Assembly (NCBI GenBank): GCA_965243485.1
Contig: CBDEVP010000001.1
Location: 1,426,001-1,490,000, forward strand
Direction of reading: 5' to 3'
DNA length: 64,000 nucleotides
Source: UBA7330 sp965243485
GTDB taxonomy: Bacteria; Bacteroidota; Bacteroidia; Cytophagales; Cyclobacteriaceae
A program made the position numbers and the translations under genes. The notes under the pieces were generated by a model. The model was not told the DNA's origin and made no database searches. It saw nothing but the letters and a program-made list of their open reading frames with translations. Below, in pieces: positions 50,721-60,006 of this stretch (the first letter of the stretch is position 1; each line of letters opens with the position of its first letter).

Positions 50721-52049
50721 ATGGTTTCTCAGATAATCTTTTTAGTTGTGTCTTTATTTTTCGGTTATGTGTTATTCAGAAGAATACGCAGGATAAGATC
50801 CAACATTCAGCTGGGAAGACCTTTGAAGTTGGATGGGGACCGGACTGAAAGATGGAAAAAGATGCTTCTTGTTGCATTCGGGCAGAAAAAATTGTTCAAA
50901 CAGTTTGTGCCAGCATTTTTTCATTTTCTGATCTACATAGGGTTCATTCTCATCAACATTGAGGTCCTGGAAATTATCATTGACGGACTAAGTGGTCAGC
51001 ACAGAATCTTTACCTCCTGGATCAATACGGATCTATACGGAGGGGTGATATCATTTTTTGAGATCCTGGCAGTAGGGGTCATACTGGCCTGTATCATTTT
51101 CCTGGTCAGGAGAAACATTACTGAAGTCAGGCGATTCCATAAAATTGAAATGAAGGGCTGGCCGGCATTGGATGGAAACCTTATTCTTGTGATCGAGATT
51201 CTGCTTATGGCGGCCATTCTGTCCATGAATTCAGCAGACCAGCTTCTTCAGTCGAGAGGGGTGGACCAGTATCCTGCATCCGGATCTTTTCTGATCAGTG
51301 GGCTCATGACCCCCTGGTTCGGTTCGATGTCGGATACATCGCTGGTGATCCTGGAGCGTAGCGCCTGGTGGTTTCATATCCTCGGAATATTTGCTTTTGC
51401 CGTTTATGTGACCTATTCCAAGCACCTGCACATTTTCATGGCTTTTCCCAATACTTATTATAGTCGTCTGTCCATCCCCGGAAAGATGAACAACATGGAT
51501 GCCGTAACTGATGAAGTAAAGATCATGATGGGCATGCAGGGTGCTGATCAGGCTTCGCCGCCTCCGGAAGGAATGAATTTTGGAGCGAAAGACATCAATG
51601 ACCTTACCTGGAAAAATCTCATGGATGCCTACGCATGCACCGAATGTGGCCGATGTACCACACAGTGTCCTGCAAACCTTACCGGGAAGAAACTTTCGCC
51701 CAGAAAAATTATGATGGATACCAGGGATCGCACGGAGGAAGTGGGATTTTCACTGCAAAAGGGAGGCAAAGGGCTGGATGACGGAAAAACCTTATTGAAC
51801 GATTATATATCAAAAGAAGAGATCAACGCCTGTACCAGCTGCAACGCCTGTGTGGAGGCATGTCCGGTAAATATCAATCCTCTGGAAATCATCCTGGAGC
51901 TGAGGCGATATGTAGCCATGGAGGAGAGCGGGTCGCCACAATCCTGGAATGCCATGTTTTCAAATGTGGAAACCAATTTTGCTCCCTGGAAATTTCCTTC
52001 GAGTGATCGATTTATGTGGGCGGACCAGATCAAACAACAGAGTAAATGA
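50721..52049 (+). CDS. Membrane Fe-S electron-transfer protein (HdrE/GlpC-like, two 4Fe-4S clusters)
   Basis: 442-aa fusion of an N-terminal membrane domain with about five transmembrane helices (residues ~1-240, NarI-like with several His) and a cytoplasmic dicluster ferredoxin domain. Cluster motifs are CxxCxxCxxxC at Cys306-Cys316 and again at Cys371-Cys381. The gene overlaps by four bases the next gene for a CCG-domain protein. The pair forms a membrane-bound quinone/heterodisulfide-type oxidoreductase. Its electron donor (ETF, lactate or other) is not shown by the context. Confidence 0.85.
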   Translation: MVSQIIFLVVSLFFGYVLFRRIRRIRSNIQLGRPLKLDGDRTERWKKMLLVAFGQKKLFKQFVPAFFHFLIYIGFILINIEVLEIIIDGLSGQHRIFTSWINTDLYGGVISFFEILAVGVILACIIFLVRRNITEVRRFHKIEMKGWPALDGNLILVIEILLMAAILSMNSADQLLQSRGVDQYPASGSFLISGLMTPWFGSMSDTSLVILERSAWWFHILGIFAFAVYVTYSKHLHIFMAFPNTYYSRLSIPGKMNNMDAVTDEVKIMMGMQGADQASPPPEGMNFGAKDINDLTWKNLMDAYACTECGRCTTQCPANLTGKKLSPRKIMMDTRDRTEEVGFSLQKGGKGLDDGKTLLNDYISKEEINACTSCNACVEACPVNINPLEIILELRRYVAMEESGSPQSWNAMFSNVETNFAPWKFPSSDRFMWADQIKQQSK

Positions 52050-52855
52050 CGATGGAAACAGGAAATATCAAAGTACCAACAATGGCCGAATTAAATGCCG
52101 AAGGAAGGAAGCCGGATGTTTTGTTTTGGGTTGGATGTGCCGGCTCCTACGACGATCGGTACAAGCGCGTGACTGTGGCCTTCGTAAAGATCCTTAACCA
52201 CCTGGGAATAAATTTCGCCGTACTGGGTCCTGAAGAGACCTGTACCGGTGACCCTGCCCGCAGGGCAGGTAATGAATTTCTTTTTCAGATGCAGGCCATG
52301 TCAAATATTCAGGTGCTGAATGGTTATGGAATCCAAAAAATTGTAACGGCTTGTCCGCACTGCTTTAATACCCTCAAAAATGAATATCCTGACCTTGGTG
52401 GGGAATATGAGGTGATCCACCATTCGGTATTTTTACAACAATTGATTGATGAGGGTAAAATTGTGATGAAGGAAAAAGGGGATTTTAAAGGCAGGAAGAT
52501 CACCTACCATGACAGCTGTTTTTTAGGGAGAGCAAATGGCGTGTACGAGGCCCCGCGAAAAGTGCTGGAGGCGCTCGATGCGGAGTTGGTGGAAATGAAA
52601 CGATGTAAGTCGAAGGGTTTATGCTGCGGTGCAGGTGGCGGACAGATGTTTAAGGATGCAGAACCGGGCAAAAAAGAGGTAAACATGGAGAGGACGGAAG
52701 AAGCACTCCAAACCGGAGCTGGGACCATTGCTGTGGCCTGTCCATTTTGTATGACCATGATGTCGGACGGCGTAAAGACCAGAGAAAAGGATGCTGAAGT
52801 TAAAGTTTTGGATCTGGCGGAACTCCTTGCTGAATCTGAAGGTTTAATGAAGTAA
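52046..52855 (+). CDS. CCG-domain Fe-S protein (HdrD/GlpC/LutA-like)
   Basis: 269-aa protein with two cysteine-rich CCG domains: first GCAGSYDDRYKRVTVAFVKILNHLG … TACPHCFNTLKNEYP, second YHDSCFLGRANGVYEAPRKVLE … GLCCGAGGGQMF … VACPFCMTMM. Each can hold a non-cubane or 4Fe-4S cluster that handles disulfide or quinone chemistry. ATGA overlap with the membrane subunit upstream shows that they form one complex. Specific substrate unknown. Confidence 0.88.
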   Translation: MTMETGNIKVPTMAELNAEGRKPDVLFWVGCAGSYDDRYKRVTVAFVKILNHLGINFAVLGPEETCTGDPARRAGNEFLFQMQAMSNIQVLNGYGIQKIVTACPHCFNTLKNEYPDLGGEYEVIHHSVFLQQLIDEGKIVMKEKGDFKGRKITYHDSCFLGRANGVYEAPRKVLEALDAELVEMKRCKSKGLCCGAGGGQMFKDAEPGKKEVNMERTEEALQTGAGTIAVACPFCMTMMSDGVKTREKDAEVKVLDLAELLAESEGLMK

Positions 52856-52864
52856 CTTTAAGCT

Positions 52865-53347
52865 ATGTTACATTCTTTTGACGAAATGCCGGATTCATCC
52901 AGGATGTGGATCTATCAGGCCGATCGACCATTCGGTGATGATGAACTTTTAGAGGTTGAGCAGGCTGCCAGGATTTTTGCTGACAGTTGGAGAGCCCATG
53001 GAAATGAGCTGAAAGCTGCTTACAAAATTGAGCACAGGCAATTTCTGATTCTGGCCGTGGATGAATCGTATGCCGTTGCCAGTGGCTGCAGTATTGATGA
53101 CAGTGTTGCCTTTATCAAAAACATGGAACAAAAGCTGGGAATTCAGCTCCTCAATCGGTCCAAGGTGGCTTTATATGTAGATGGAAAAGTTGTGATCCAT
53201 CCATTGAAAGAGATCAAATCTCATATTGAAGGCGGTAAAATAAAAAAGGACACTTTAGTGTTTAATGGATTTATTGATAAGCTGAAGGACTTCAGAAGTT
53301 CGTGGACTCAGCCCGCTTCTCAGAGCTGGATGAGCAGATATTTCTAG
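52865..53347 (+). CDS. Conserved hypothetical protein
   Basis: 160-aa soluble protein, 9 bases after the CCG-domain gene, probably co-transcribed. Features: a start MLHSFDEMPDSSRMWIYQADRPF, central strands (QFLILAVDESYAVASGCSIDDSVAFIKNMEQKLG) and a basic C-terminal half. No signal peptide, membrane segment or catalytic motif. I recall similar proteins in other Bacteroidota, sometimes wrongly labelled ABC transporter ATPase; no Walker motif is present. Function unknown. Confidence 0.7.
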   Translation: MLHSFDEMPDSSRMWIYQADRPFGDDELLEVEQAARIFADSWRAHGNELKAAYKIEHRQFLILAVDESYAVASGCSIDDSVAFIKNMEQKLGIQLLNRSKVALYVDGKVVIHPLKEIKSHIEGGKIKKDTLVFNGFIDKLKDFRSSWTQPASQSWMSRYF

Positions 53348-53416
53348 TTCTGAAACCGAAAAAATGGCTTAGTCGCAGGATGACATTAATTTTAAAGAAA
53401 TTTCGTTCATAAGCAA

Positions 53417-55405
53417 GTGGGTACAAAAAGATTCATTTTATGGTCAGTGTTACTTTCAACGCTTTTCAGCAGTTGCGTACTTAACCGTGCTGAAAAGAGT
53501 TATGAAAAGCAGGAATTCAATAAAGCAATTGAGCTTTACAAGAGAACAGCAGGTCCTGATGATCCTGAGCTCAATTATAAGATTGCAGAAGCTTACCGGA
53601 AATCCAACAGACTGTCTGAGTCTGTTACTTATTACAACACAGCCATCAAAGCGGGGAAAGATGAACCGGAAGCGTACCTCAATTTCGCCCGTGCTCTTAA
53701 ATCGATTGAAAGATATGACGAAGCACGTGAGTCGCTCAATACCGTACTTGAAACTTCGGTGGATGATTCGCTGAAGAGGATAGCCAATTTTGAACTCAAT
53801 AACCTGGAAAGCCTGAGCAAAGTAAAATCAAAACCTAATTATTATCGGATCAAGAATCTTGAAGAACTGAATACCCGCTATGCAGAATATTCTCCTGCAT
53901 ATAAGGACGGCACTTTATATTTCACTTCAAACAGGGATTCAAGAAGCATCTATGTCGTGACCGGAAATCCTTTCACAGATATTTACCGCGTTTCATCCAG
54001 AGGAGCCAATATTGATCAAAATACGATCACCCCTTTGGACGATATCATCAACTACAACGATGTGAATGAAGGATCCATGGCCATTTCCCCAGACGGTTCT
54101 TCCATCATTTTCGCCAAGGGAAATTCAGGAAAGGCTACAGGGTATTCGGAAGTGAATTTATTCTTTACCCGATACCGAAACGGTCAATGGACAGAGCCCA
54201 GACCACTCAGTATCAATGATGCAAATTCCTGGGATTCTACCCCGGCATTAAGTCCTGATGGAACCACCCTTTATTTCGCCTCCAACAGACCCGGCGGATA
54301 CGGAGGTGCCGATATATATTCTGCCCAGCTTGACAGGAGAGGCCGATGGGTGGATGTACGGAATTTAGGGCCAATGATCAATACACCTGGTGAGGAGGTA
54401 TTCCCGTTTGTGTCCCAAAGCGGCCGGCTTTATTTTTCTTCAAACGGACATCCCGGATTTGGCAATCTTGATCTCTACGTTGCAACCAGAGAATTTGGAA
54501 ACATCACCATTGAAAACCTGGGTGAGCCTATGAACTCTTCGAGTGACGATTTTGCACTGTATGAGTTTGATCTGACCAGAGGGTTTTTTTCCAGTAACAG
54601 ACCAGGAGGCGAGGGAGATGATGATATTTACACCTATGTCAATGAGGATCCGGATCTGAAGATCGTAAATTATTTCCTTGCCGGGACCACCTTTACCCAT
54701 GACGATGGCGGGACAAAAATAGTACTTCCAAATACCAAAGTTTCGTTGCTGAGTACCGAAACCAACGAGATCCTGGATGAAGCATTTACAGACGAAGACG
54801 GAGCATTTCAATTCCGTGTCTATCCGGAAGAAGAGTATAACCTGATCGGGGAGAAGACCGACTATTTTACCTCCAGGAAAAGATTTTCAACCATTGGCAA
54901 ATCCGTAGACAAGGCTGATTTAAAAGACTTTATAACAAATGTTACTTTCAACACTGAGGTCGTGATGGAAAGAATAGTGATCGAAAAGCCCATCGTTCTG
55001 GAGAATATTTACTACGATCTGGATAAGGCCAGTATTCGGGAAGATGCTGCCCTTGTATTGGATAGCCTTGTCACGATCATGAATGACAATCCTGAGATCT
55101 ATGTGGAGTTGGGTTCACATACCGATGTGAGAGCCGATGATGCCTATAACATGGATCTTTCTTACCGAAGAGCCAGGGCAGCCGTCCAGTACATGATCAA
55201 CAATGGCATTGATGCTGACCGCATTACAGCGCGTGGCTACGGTGAAAGTCAGTTGGTAGTGGAAAACGCCACCACAGAAGAGGAGCATCAGAGAAACAGG
55301 CGAACGGAATTTAAAGTACTCAGGTATGATCCGGGAGAAAGAGAGGAAGAATTGCCCCCCACCGAGGAATATGATGAGTACGACCGGTTTTTCGAAGAGG
55401 GTTAA
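53417..55405 (+). CDS. PorE-like OmpA lipoprotein (TPR, WD40-like, OmpA domains)
   Basis: 662-aa lipoprotein from a GTG start. Lipobox LFSSC puts the acyl-Cys near residue 20. Domains in order: TPR repeats (~25-130), a PD40/WD40-like propeller (~145-415, with SPDGTTLYFASNRPGGYGGADIY and similar blades), a carboxypeptidase-regulatory-like Ig domain (~425-500) and an OmpA peptidoglycan-binding domain (~530-640, YYDLDKASI, SHTDVRADDAYNMDLSYRRARAA). This is the layout of PorE, which anchors the T9SS ring to peptidoglycan and interacts with PorW/SprE. Paralogues with the same order exist, so the name is probable, not certain. Confidence 0.8.
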   Translation: MGTKRFILWSVLLSTLFSSCVLNRAEKSYEKQEFNKAIELYKRTAGPDDPELNYKIAEAYRKSNRLSESVTYYNTAIKAGKDEPEAYLNFARALKSIERYDEARESLNTVLETSVDDSLKRIANFELNNLESLSKVKSKPNYYRIKNLEELNTRYAEYSPAYKDGTLYFTSNRDSRSIYVVTGNPFTDIYRVSSRGANIDQNTITPLDDIINYNDVNEGSMAISPDGSSIIFAKGNSGKATGYSEVNLFFTRYRNGQWTEPRPLSINDANSWDSTPALSPDGTTLYFASNRPGGYGGADIYSAQLDRRGRWVDVRNLGPMINTPGEEVFPFVSQSGRLYFSSNGHPGFGNLDLYVATREFGNITIENLGEPMNSSSDDFALYEFDLTRGFFSSNRPGGEGDDDIYTYVNEDPDLKIVNYFLAGTTFTHDDGGTKIVLPNTKVSLLSTETNEILDEAFTDEDGAFQFRVYPEEEYNLIGEKTDYFTSRKRFSTIGKSVDKADLKDFITNVTFNTEVVMERIVIEKPIVLENIYYDLDKASIREDAALVLDSLVTIMNDNPEIYVELGSHTDVRADDAYNMDLSYRRARAAVQYMINNGIDADRITARGYGESQLVVENATTEEEHQRNRRTEFKVLRYDPGEREEELPPTEEYDEYDRFFEEG

Positions 55406-55443
55406 TTACCCTGTCTAACAGATATATTGCTTTTATTTGCAGT

Positions 55444-56607
55444 ATGTCCAGGTATGCAAACCGCGGGGTAAGTTCCTCCAAAAAAGAGGTCCATCAGGCC
55501 ATCAAGAATCTCGATAAGGGATTGTTTCCAAAAGCATTTTGTAAGATCATCCCGGATCACCTTCACGGAGACAAAAATTATTGTACCATTATGCATGCAG
55601 ATGGTGCAGGTACCAAGTCGTCACTGGCCTATATGTACTGGAAGGAAACAGGTGATCTTTCGGTCTGGAAAGGCATTGCCCAGGATGCAGTGGTGATGAA
55701 CACCGATGATCTGCTTTGTGTGGGCTGTACGGAAAACATGCTCCTGTCATCGACCATCGGCAGGAACAAGCATCTCATACCAGGAGAGGTTATTTCTGAG
55801 ATCATTAACGGGACGGAAGAGATCTTGCAAATGCTTCGTGACAATGGACTGGACATCATTTCCACAGGGGGAGAAACAGCGGATGTGGGTGATCTGGTAC
55901 GAACGATCATCGTGGATAGCACGGTCATTTCCAGGATGAATAGAGTAAATGTGATCAGCAACGATAACATCAAGGCCGGAGATGTGATTGTTGGCCTTGC
56001 TTCCTATGGAAAAGCAACTTACGAATCCGAATACAATGGTGGCATGGGCAGTAACGGACTGACCTCAGCCCGTCACGATGTTTTCGATGCCATTTACCGG
56101 GCAAGGTACCCTGAAACCTATGATCCTGGTACCGACAAAAGCCTGATTTATGCCGGTAGTAAGCTGCTGACAGATCCGGTAGAAGGGACCCCTCTGGATG
56201 CCGGTAAACTTGTTTTGTCACCGACAAGAACGTATGCGCCGGTGGTCTCCAGGATCCTGAAAGAGCTGCCCGGAGTCATTCACGGCATGGTCCACTGCAG
56301 CGGAGGTGCTCAAACCAAGGTTTTGCATTTCATCGACAGGCTAAAGATCGTCAAAGACAAACTGTTGCCGATCCCCCCATTGTTTCAGATGATCCAGCAG
56401 GAAAGTGGTACCGATTGGAAAGAGATGTATGAAGTATTTAACATGGGCCATCGACTGGAGATCTATCTACCGGAGCAATATGCAGCTGAAATCATCGCCA
56501 TTGCCGCTGGTTTTCAGGTGGATGCCCAGGTCATTGGTCGAGTTGAATCCTCCGATAAGTCAGAAGTAGAGCTCCATTCTCCGCATGGAGTGTTCAACTA
56601 TTTTTAA
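55444..56607 (+). CDS. purM: Phosphoribosylformylglycinamidine cyclo-ligase (AIR synthase)
   Basis: 387-aa purine synthesis enzyme, the Bacteroidota form that is longer than E. coli PurM (345). It shows the N-terminal dimer domain with HADGAGTKSSLAYMYW, DDLLCVGCTENM, the ISTGGETADVGDLVRTIIVDS block and the C-terminal GMVHCSGGAQTKV. It catalyses ATP-dependent closure of the imidazole ring of AIR. No other pur gene adjoins. The acetyltransferase gene starts one base downstream. Confidence 0.93.
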   Translation: MSRYANRGVSSSKKEVHQAIKNLDKGLFPKAFCKIIPDHLHGDKNYCTIMHADGAGTKSSLAYMYWKETGDLSVWKGIAQDAVVMNTDDLLCVGCTENMLLSSTIGRNKHLIPGEVISEIINGTEEILQMLRDNGLDIISTGGETADVGDLVRTIIVDSTVISRMNRVNVISNDNIKAGDVIVGLASYGKATYESEYNGGMGSNGLTSARHDVFDAIYRARYPETYDPGTDKSLIYAGSKLLTDPVEGTPLDAGKLVLSPTRTYAPVVSRILKELPGVIHGMVHCSGGAQTKVLHFIDRLKIVKDKLLPIPPLFQMIQQESGTDWKEMYEVFNMGHRLEIYLPEQYAAEIIAIAAGFQVDAQVIGRVESSDKSEVELHSPHGVFNYF

Positions 56608-56608
56608 C

Positions 56609-57187
56609 ATGCTTGCACCTCCGATTCTCTTGACATCTCGTGTTAAACTAAGGCTTTTACAGAGATCCGATATTCAGCCACTGCTACAGGCTGCTCAGGA
56701 TGAAGATGTCTGGAGATGGTTTACTGTTGATCTTCGTGAGGCAGATCGGATGACTGAGTGGGTTGACCAACTTCTCAAAGATCAACGAAGCGGATCGAGG
56801 ATTCCACTCGTCATTGAGGATCTGAAAACAGGCAAATTAGCCGGTTCCTCCAGTTACATGAACATAGCCGAAGTAGATCTGTGCCTTGAGATTGGCACTA
56901 CGTGGATAGCAAAGGAGTATCATGGCACAGGTATCAATTATCACATGAAATTGGCCATGCTCAGGCACGCTTTTGAAGTCTGGAATTTTGAACGTGTGGA
57001 ATTCAGGACCGACGCATTGAATGTGAGATCAAGAAGAGCCATTGAGAAAATAGGGGCTTCATATGACGGTATGTTCAGAAATCATCGTTTCAATAAAGAG
57101 GGTGGAAGAAGGGACAGTGTGATCTACAGCATTTTGAAGCGGGACTGGCCGGAGGTTAGTGAAAGGGTCTTTAGCAAGATCTCCTAA
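56609..57187 (+). CDS. GNAT-family N-acetyltransferase
   Basis: 192-aa acetyltransferase from the ATG at 56609, directly after purM; an ATG at 56585 in frame would overlap purM. RimJ/RimL-like features: LTSRVKLRLLQRSDIQPLLQAAQDEDVWRWF at the N-terminus, IGTTWIAKEYHGTGINYHMKLAMLRHAFE with the acetyl-CoA loop, and VEFRTDALNVRSRRAIEKIGASYDGMFRNH. The substrate is unknown: ribosomal protein, small molecule or peptide. Confidence 0.88.
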   Translation: MLAPPILLTSRVKLRLLQRSDIQPLLQAAQDEDVWRWFTVDLREADRMTEWVDQLLKDQRSGSRIPLVIEDLKTGKLAGSSSYMNIAEVDLCLEIGTTWIAKEYHGTGINYHMKLAMLRHAFEVWNFERVEFRTDALNVRSRRAIEKIGASYDGMFRNHRFNKEGGRRDSVIYSILKRDWPEVSERVFSKIS

Positions 57188-57239
57188 ACTTCATTAAACG
57201 TAAATAACGGTAATACTTCTTTTTTACCTCAGGTATGAT

Positions 57240-57247
57240 TATTTTTG
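57240..57247 (+). promoter_or_regulatory. Possible -7 element before the coiled-coil gene
   Basis: TATTTTTG matches TAnnTTTG, 21 bases upstream of the ATG at 57269. No -33 TTG at the right distance. Weak alone, but placed where a promoter is expected. Confidence 0.3.
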
Positions 57248-57268
57248 ATAAAGTAATAGACTCACAGG

Positions 57269-57547
57269 ATGGATGCAAATGAATTCAGAGCGGAGATAGC
57301 CGGCATTTTTCGGGAACAGGACCGAAGAATGGAAAAGCTTGATAAGAAGATTGAAAAGAATGCTCAGGCCATTAATAAGCTGGAACTTGCTGTAGAAAAA
57401 AACACAGTAAGTATCGAGCAACTAACAAGGCTTTGGACGGAATTCATTGAGACCTATTCAATCAGAGATGTCAAGAAGGATGCAAGCATTGAGGATCTAG
57501 GCAGAAGGGTGAACCGGATAGAAAGAAAGCTCGGTCTGAAAAAATGA
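57269..57547 (+). CDS. Small coiled-coil protein (unidentified)
   Basis: 92-aa highly charged protein that is helical nearly throughout, with heptads from ~15 to 60 (MEKLDKKIEKNAQAINKLELAVEKNTVSIEQL). No known domain. It ends 4 bases from the convergent yraN. It could be a multimerising structural or regulatory protein; the sequence alone does not say. Confidence 0.55.
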   Translation: MDANEFRAEIAGIFREQDRRMEKLDKKIEKNAQAINKLELAVEKNTVSIEQLTRLWTEFIETYSIRDVKKDASIEDLGRRVNRIERKLGLKK

Positions 57548-57551
57548 AAAG

Positions 57552-57899
57552 TCAATAAAATGCATCTTTGAAATGCTCAACCCTGGGCGGATCACCACTT
57601 ATGGAAATGATATCAAACCGGATGTCCCGCTTCCAGTTGATGTCGAGTAAATATTGCTCCGCAGCATCCATGATCAGTTTTTCCTGATTTTCAGTCACAA
57701 ACGTTTCCGGAGTTCCAAATAAATTCGTCTTACGGAGCTTGATTTCAAAAAAGACCAACAACTTATTTTGGTACAGTCCGATCAGATCGATCTCTCCTCT
57801 GCCATACCGGTAATTCCGTTCAATGATCTCGTAGTCGCATGACTCAAGATAAGAAACCGCTAAATCTTCCCCATATTTGCCTTTCGATTGATTATTCAC
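57552..57899 (-). CDS. yraN: YraN/UPF0102 family protein
   Basis: 115-aa nuclease-fold protein with a GTG start. The PD-(D/E)xK-like core is visible: KYGEDLAVSYL, RYGRGEIDLIGL (Asp) and VFFEIKLRKTN (E-x-K). The family is implicated in DNA repair or Holliday-junction-like processing but is not firmly characterised. Divergent from manA across a 14-base gap, so the two leaders overlap. Confidence 0.88.
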   Translation of the reverse strand: MNNQSKGKYGEDLAVSYLESCDYEIIERNYRYGRGEIDLIGLYQNKLLVFFEIKLRKTNLFGTPETFVTENQEKLIMDAAEQYLLDINWKRDIRFDIISISGDPPRVEHFKDAFY

Positions 57900-57913
57900 A
57901 GCACTTCAAATAA

Positions 57914-58894
57914 ATGAGTCAATTATATCCACTGAAGTTTAAGCCCATATTTAAAGAGAAAATCTGGGGAGGACAAAAAATTAAAACCATTTTAGGCAAA
58001 GATTTTTCCCCGGCAAAGAATTGCGGTGAAACCTGGGAGCTTTCCGGAGTAAAGGATAATGTCTCGGTTGTGAAGGATGGTGAGCTGAGTGGTAAGCTGC
58101 TTACAGAGCTTATCGCAGCTTACGGTGCAGACCTTTTAGGCAAAAAGATCCTGCAAAGATTCGGGTCAGAGTTTCCATTACTGATCAAATTTATTGACGC
58201 AAATGATGACCTGTCTGTTCAGGTCCACCCTGATGATGACCTGGCCCGGAAAAGGCACAATTCCTTCGGTAAGACCGAAATGTGGTACATCCTCCAGGCG
58301 GATAAAGATGCATCTCTGGTGACAGGCTTCAATCAGCCTATGAACAGGCAGACCTACCTTGAAAAATTCAGAGCCGGAGAGCTCATGAAGATCCTGAATA
58401 CGGAAAAAGTAGCGCGGGGTGATGTATATTTCATTCCCGCTGGACGTGTACACACCATTGGAAAAGGCCTGCTGCTGGCTGAGATCCAGCAAACCAGCGA
58501 TGTTACTTACAGGATCTATGATTTTGATCGCATAGATGATCAGGGAAATCAGCGGGAACTGCACGTGGATGAAGCCCTTGATGCCATTGATTATCAGTTT
58601 CATAAGAATTACAAAACTTCCTATACCGATCCGGACAATGGAAAATCAGAAGTGGTCCGGTGTCCTTACTTTACGACCAATAAGATCCATGTTACTGACA
58701 AAATGAAGATTGACCATCACTCGATGGATTGTTTCAGGATCTATGTCGTTGTGGATGGAGCAGGTCAGCTAAAATATGATTCAAAAATGATCGAATTGAA
58801 CAGGGGAGAGGTGGTGCTGGTACCTGCCTGTATCGATCAGTATCAATTGGAAACTTCGGGAGAAGTTACAATGTTGGAATCTTATATTGAATAG
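57914..58894 (+). CDS. manA: Mannose-6-phosphate isomerase, type I
   Basis: 326-aa zinc enzyme interconverting mannose-6-P and fructose-6-P. Family landmarks: IWGGQKI at the N-terminus, the metal site VQVHPDDDLARKRH … KTEMWYIL, and LAEIQQTSDVTYRIYDFDR. It supplies GDP-mannose for cell-surface sugars. Its stop overlaps the lipB GTG, so both are co-translated, although they belong to unrelated pathways. Confidence 0.95.
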   Translation: MSQLYPLKFKPIFKEKIWGGQKIKTILGKDFSPAKNCGETWELSGVKDNVSVVKDGELSGKLLTELIAAYGADLLGKKILQRFGSEFPLLIKFIDANDDLSVQVHPDDDLARKRHNSFGKTEMWYILQADKDASLVTGFNQPMNRQTYLEKFRAGELMKILNTEKVARGDVYFIPAGRVHTIGKGLLLAEIQQTSDVTYRIYDFDRIDDQGNQRELHVDEALDAIDYQFHKNYKTSYTDPDNGKSEVVRCPYFTTNKIHVTDKMKIDHHSMDCFRIYVVVDGAGQLKYDSKMIELNRGEVVLVPACIDQYQLETSGEVTMLESYIE

Positions 58895-59628
58895 TGATAT
58901 TGACCACCCAAAATAAACGAACTAAGATTATTAATCTCGGTCTGATCGATTATCAGGAGGCCTGGGATTATCAGGAGGCTTTATTTAAGTCTGTGGTGGA
59001 CATAAAGATCCAAAATCGGAAGCTGGATCCACGGGAACAGCAACCAACGAATAACTATCTCATCTTTTGTCAACACCCTCATGTCTACACCCTGGGTAAA
59101 TCTGGTGCTGCGGAAAATCTGCTGATCAACGAAGCTGAGTTAACCACAAAAAGAGCCAGCTTTTATAAAATTAACAGGGGAGGTGATATCACCTATCATG
59201 GCCCGGGTCAGATCGTCGTGTATCCCATTCTGGATCTCGACAATTTCTTTACTGATATTCATCGTTACTTGAGGTATCTGGAAGAGGCGGTGATCAGAAC
59301 CCTTGATGAATACGGCATCAGTGCAGGTAGGATCAATGGTCTCACTGGTGTATGGCTTGATATCAATGATCAAGAAAAAGCCAGAAAAATAGCCGCTTTT
59401 GGGGTAAAATCAAGCCGGTGGGTCACAATGCACGGTCTGGCATTTAATATTGAGGTGGATCTTGATTATTTTAACTACATTGTTCCCTGTGGCATTGCAG
59501 ATAAGGCAGTGACATCATTAGATCGTGAATTGGGCTGGAAGCCGGACTTGTTTGAAGTGCAGGAAAAGCTAAAGAGAAATTTGATCTCACTATTTGAAAT
59601 GGAGGTAACAGATGAAGAAAGACATTGA
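58894..59628 (+). CDS. lipB: Octanoyl-[ACP]:protein octanoyltransferase
   Basis: 244-aa enzyme transferring octanoate from ACP to lipoyl domains. Substrate-pocket motif NRGGDITYHGPGQIVVYPI, the active Lys in AAFGVKSSRWVTMHG, and the acyl-thioester Cys in VPCGIADKAVTSL are all seen. GTG start. The tandem-looking DYQEAWDYQEA near the N-terminus is normal for Bacteroidota LipB. LipA is not adjacent. A hypothetical gene overlaps its 3' end by 17 bases. Confidence 0.95.
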   Translation: MILTTQNKRTKIINLGLIDYQEAWDYQEALFKSVVDIKIQNRKLDPREQQPTNNYLIFCQHPHVYTLGKSGAAENLLINEAELTTKRASFYKINRGGDITYHGPGQIVVYPILDLDNFFTDIHRYLRYLEEAVIRTLDEYGISAGRINGLTGVWLDINDQEKARKIAAFGVKSSRWVTMHGLAFNIEVDLDYFNYIVPCGIADKAVTSLDRELGWKPDLFEVQEKLKRNLISLFEMEVTDEERH

Positions 59629-60004
59629 ATTCCCAAAAGTTGAAGACGTTTATCTCACGGTAGTAAGAGGCGATGAGGAGTTATGGCATGTTTACATTCT
59701 CAACAGGAATGACAATTTGCTTGAAAACGTAATGATCACCTCCAAAGGCTATGGGAGAAAGAATGGCAAGCAGCAAAAAACATCGATTCTAAGGCACATG
59801 ATCCCCAGATTGCAATCAGGAGAATATGGACTGATCGAGCCCATAGATCCGGGTGTTTTTCACCTCAACAATGAATATTGGGTCTCCTTTTTTATCGATG
59901 ATCAATTGTATGATAAAAAATACATTTTTGTGCCTGATAGCATAGTAGAAGATCACCTTACATTTATTTCTGAACTTGGAAAGATGGGTGTATTACACCA
60001 ATAA
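59612..60004 (+). CDS. Conserved hypothetical protein
   Basis: 130-aa protein starting inside the lipB 3' end (17-base overlap), suggesting coupled translation. It is compact and beta-rich (VYLTVVRGDEELWHVYILNRND; YGLIEPIDPGVFHLNNEYWVSFFIDDQLYDKKYIFV), with no membrane segment or signal. No known domain recognised. It may be a small binding or scaffold protein. The next gene (exonuclease) begins 2 bases after its stop. Confidence 0.7.
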   Translation: MKKDIEFPKVEDVYLTVVRGDEELWHVYILNRNDNLLENVMITSKGYGRKNGKQQKTSILRHMIPRLQSGEYGLIEPIDPGVFHLNNEYWVSFFIDDQLYDKKYIFVPDSIVEDHLTFISELGKMGVLHQ

Positions 60005-60006
60005 TC

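Noticed and set aside
58945..58985. Tandem-looking DNA repeat at the lipB 5' end
   Set aside because: It encodes the DYQEAWDYQEA pattern normal for LipB in this phylum, so it is not a recent duplication.
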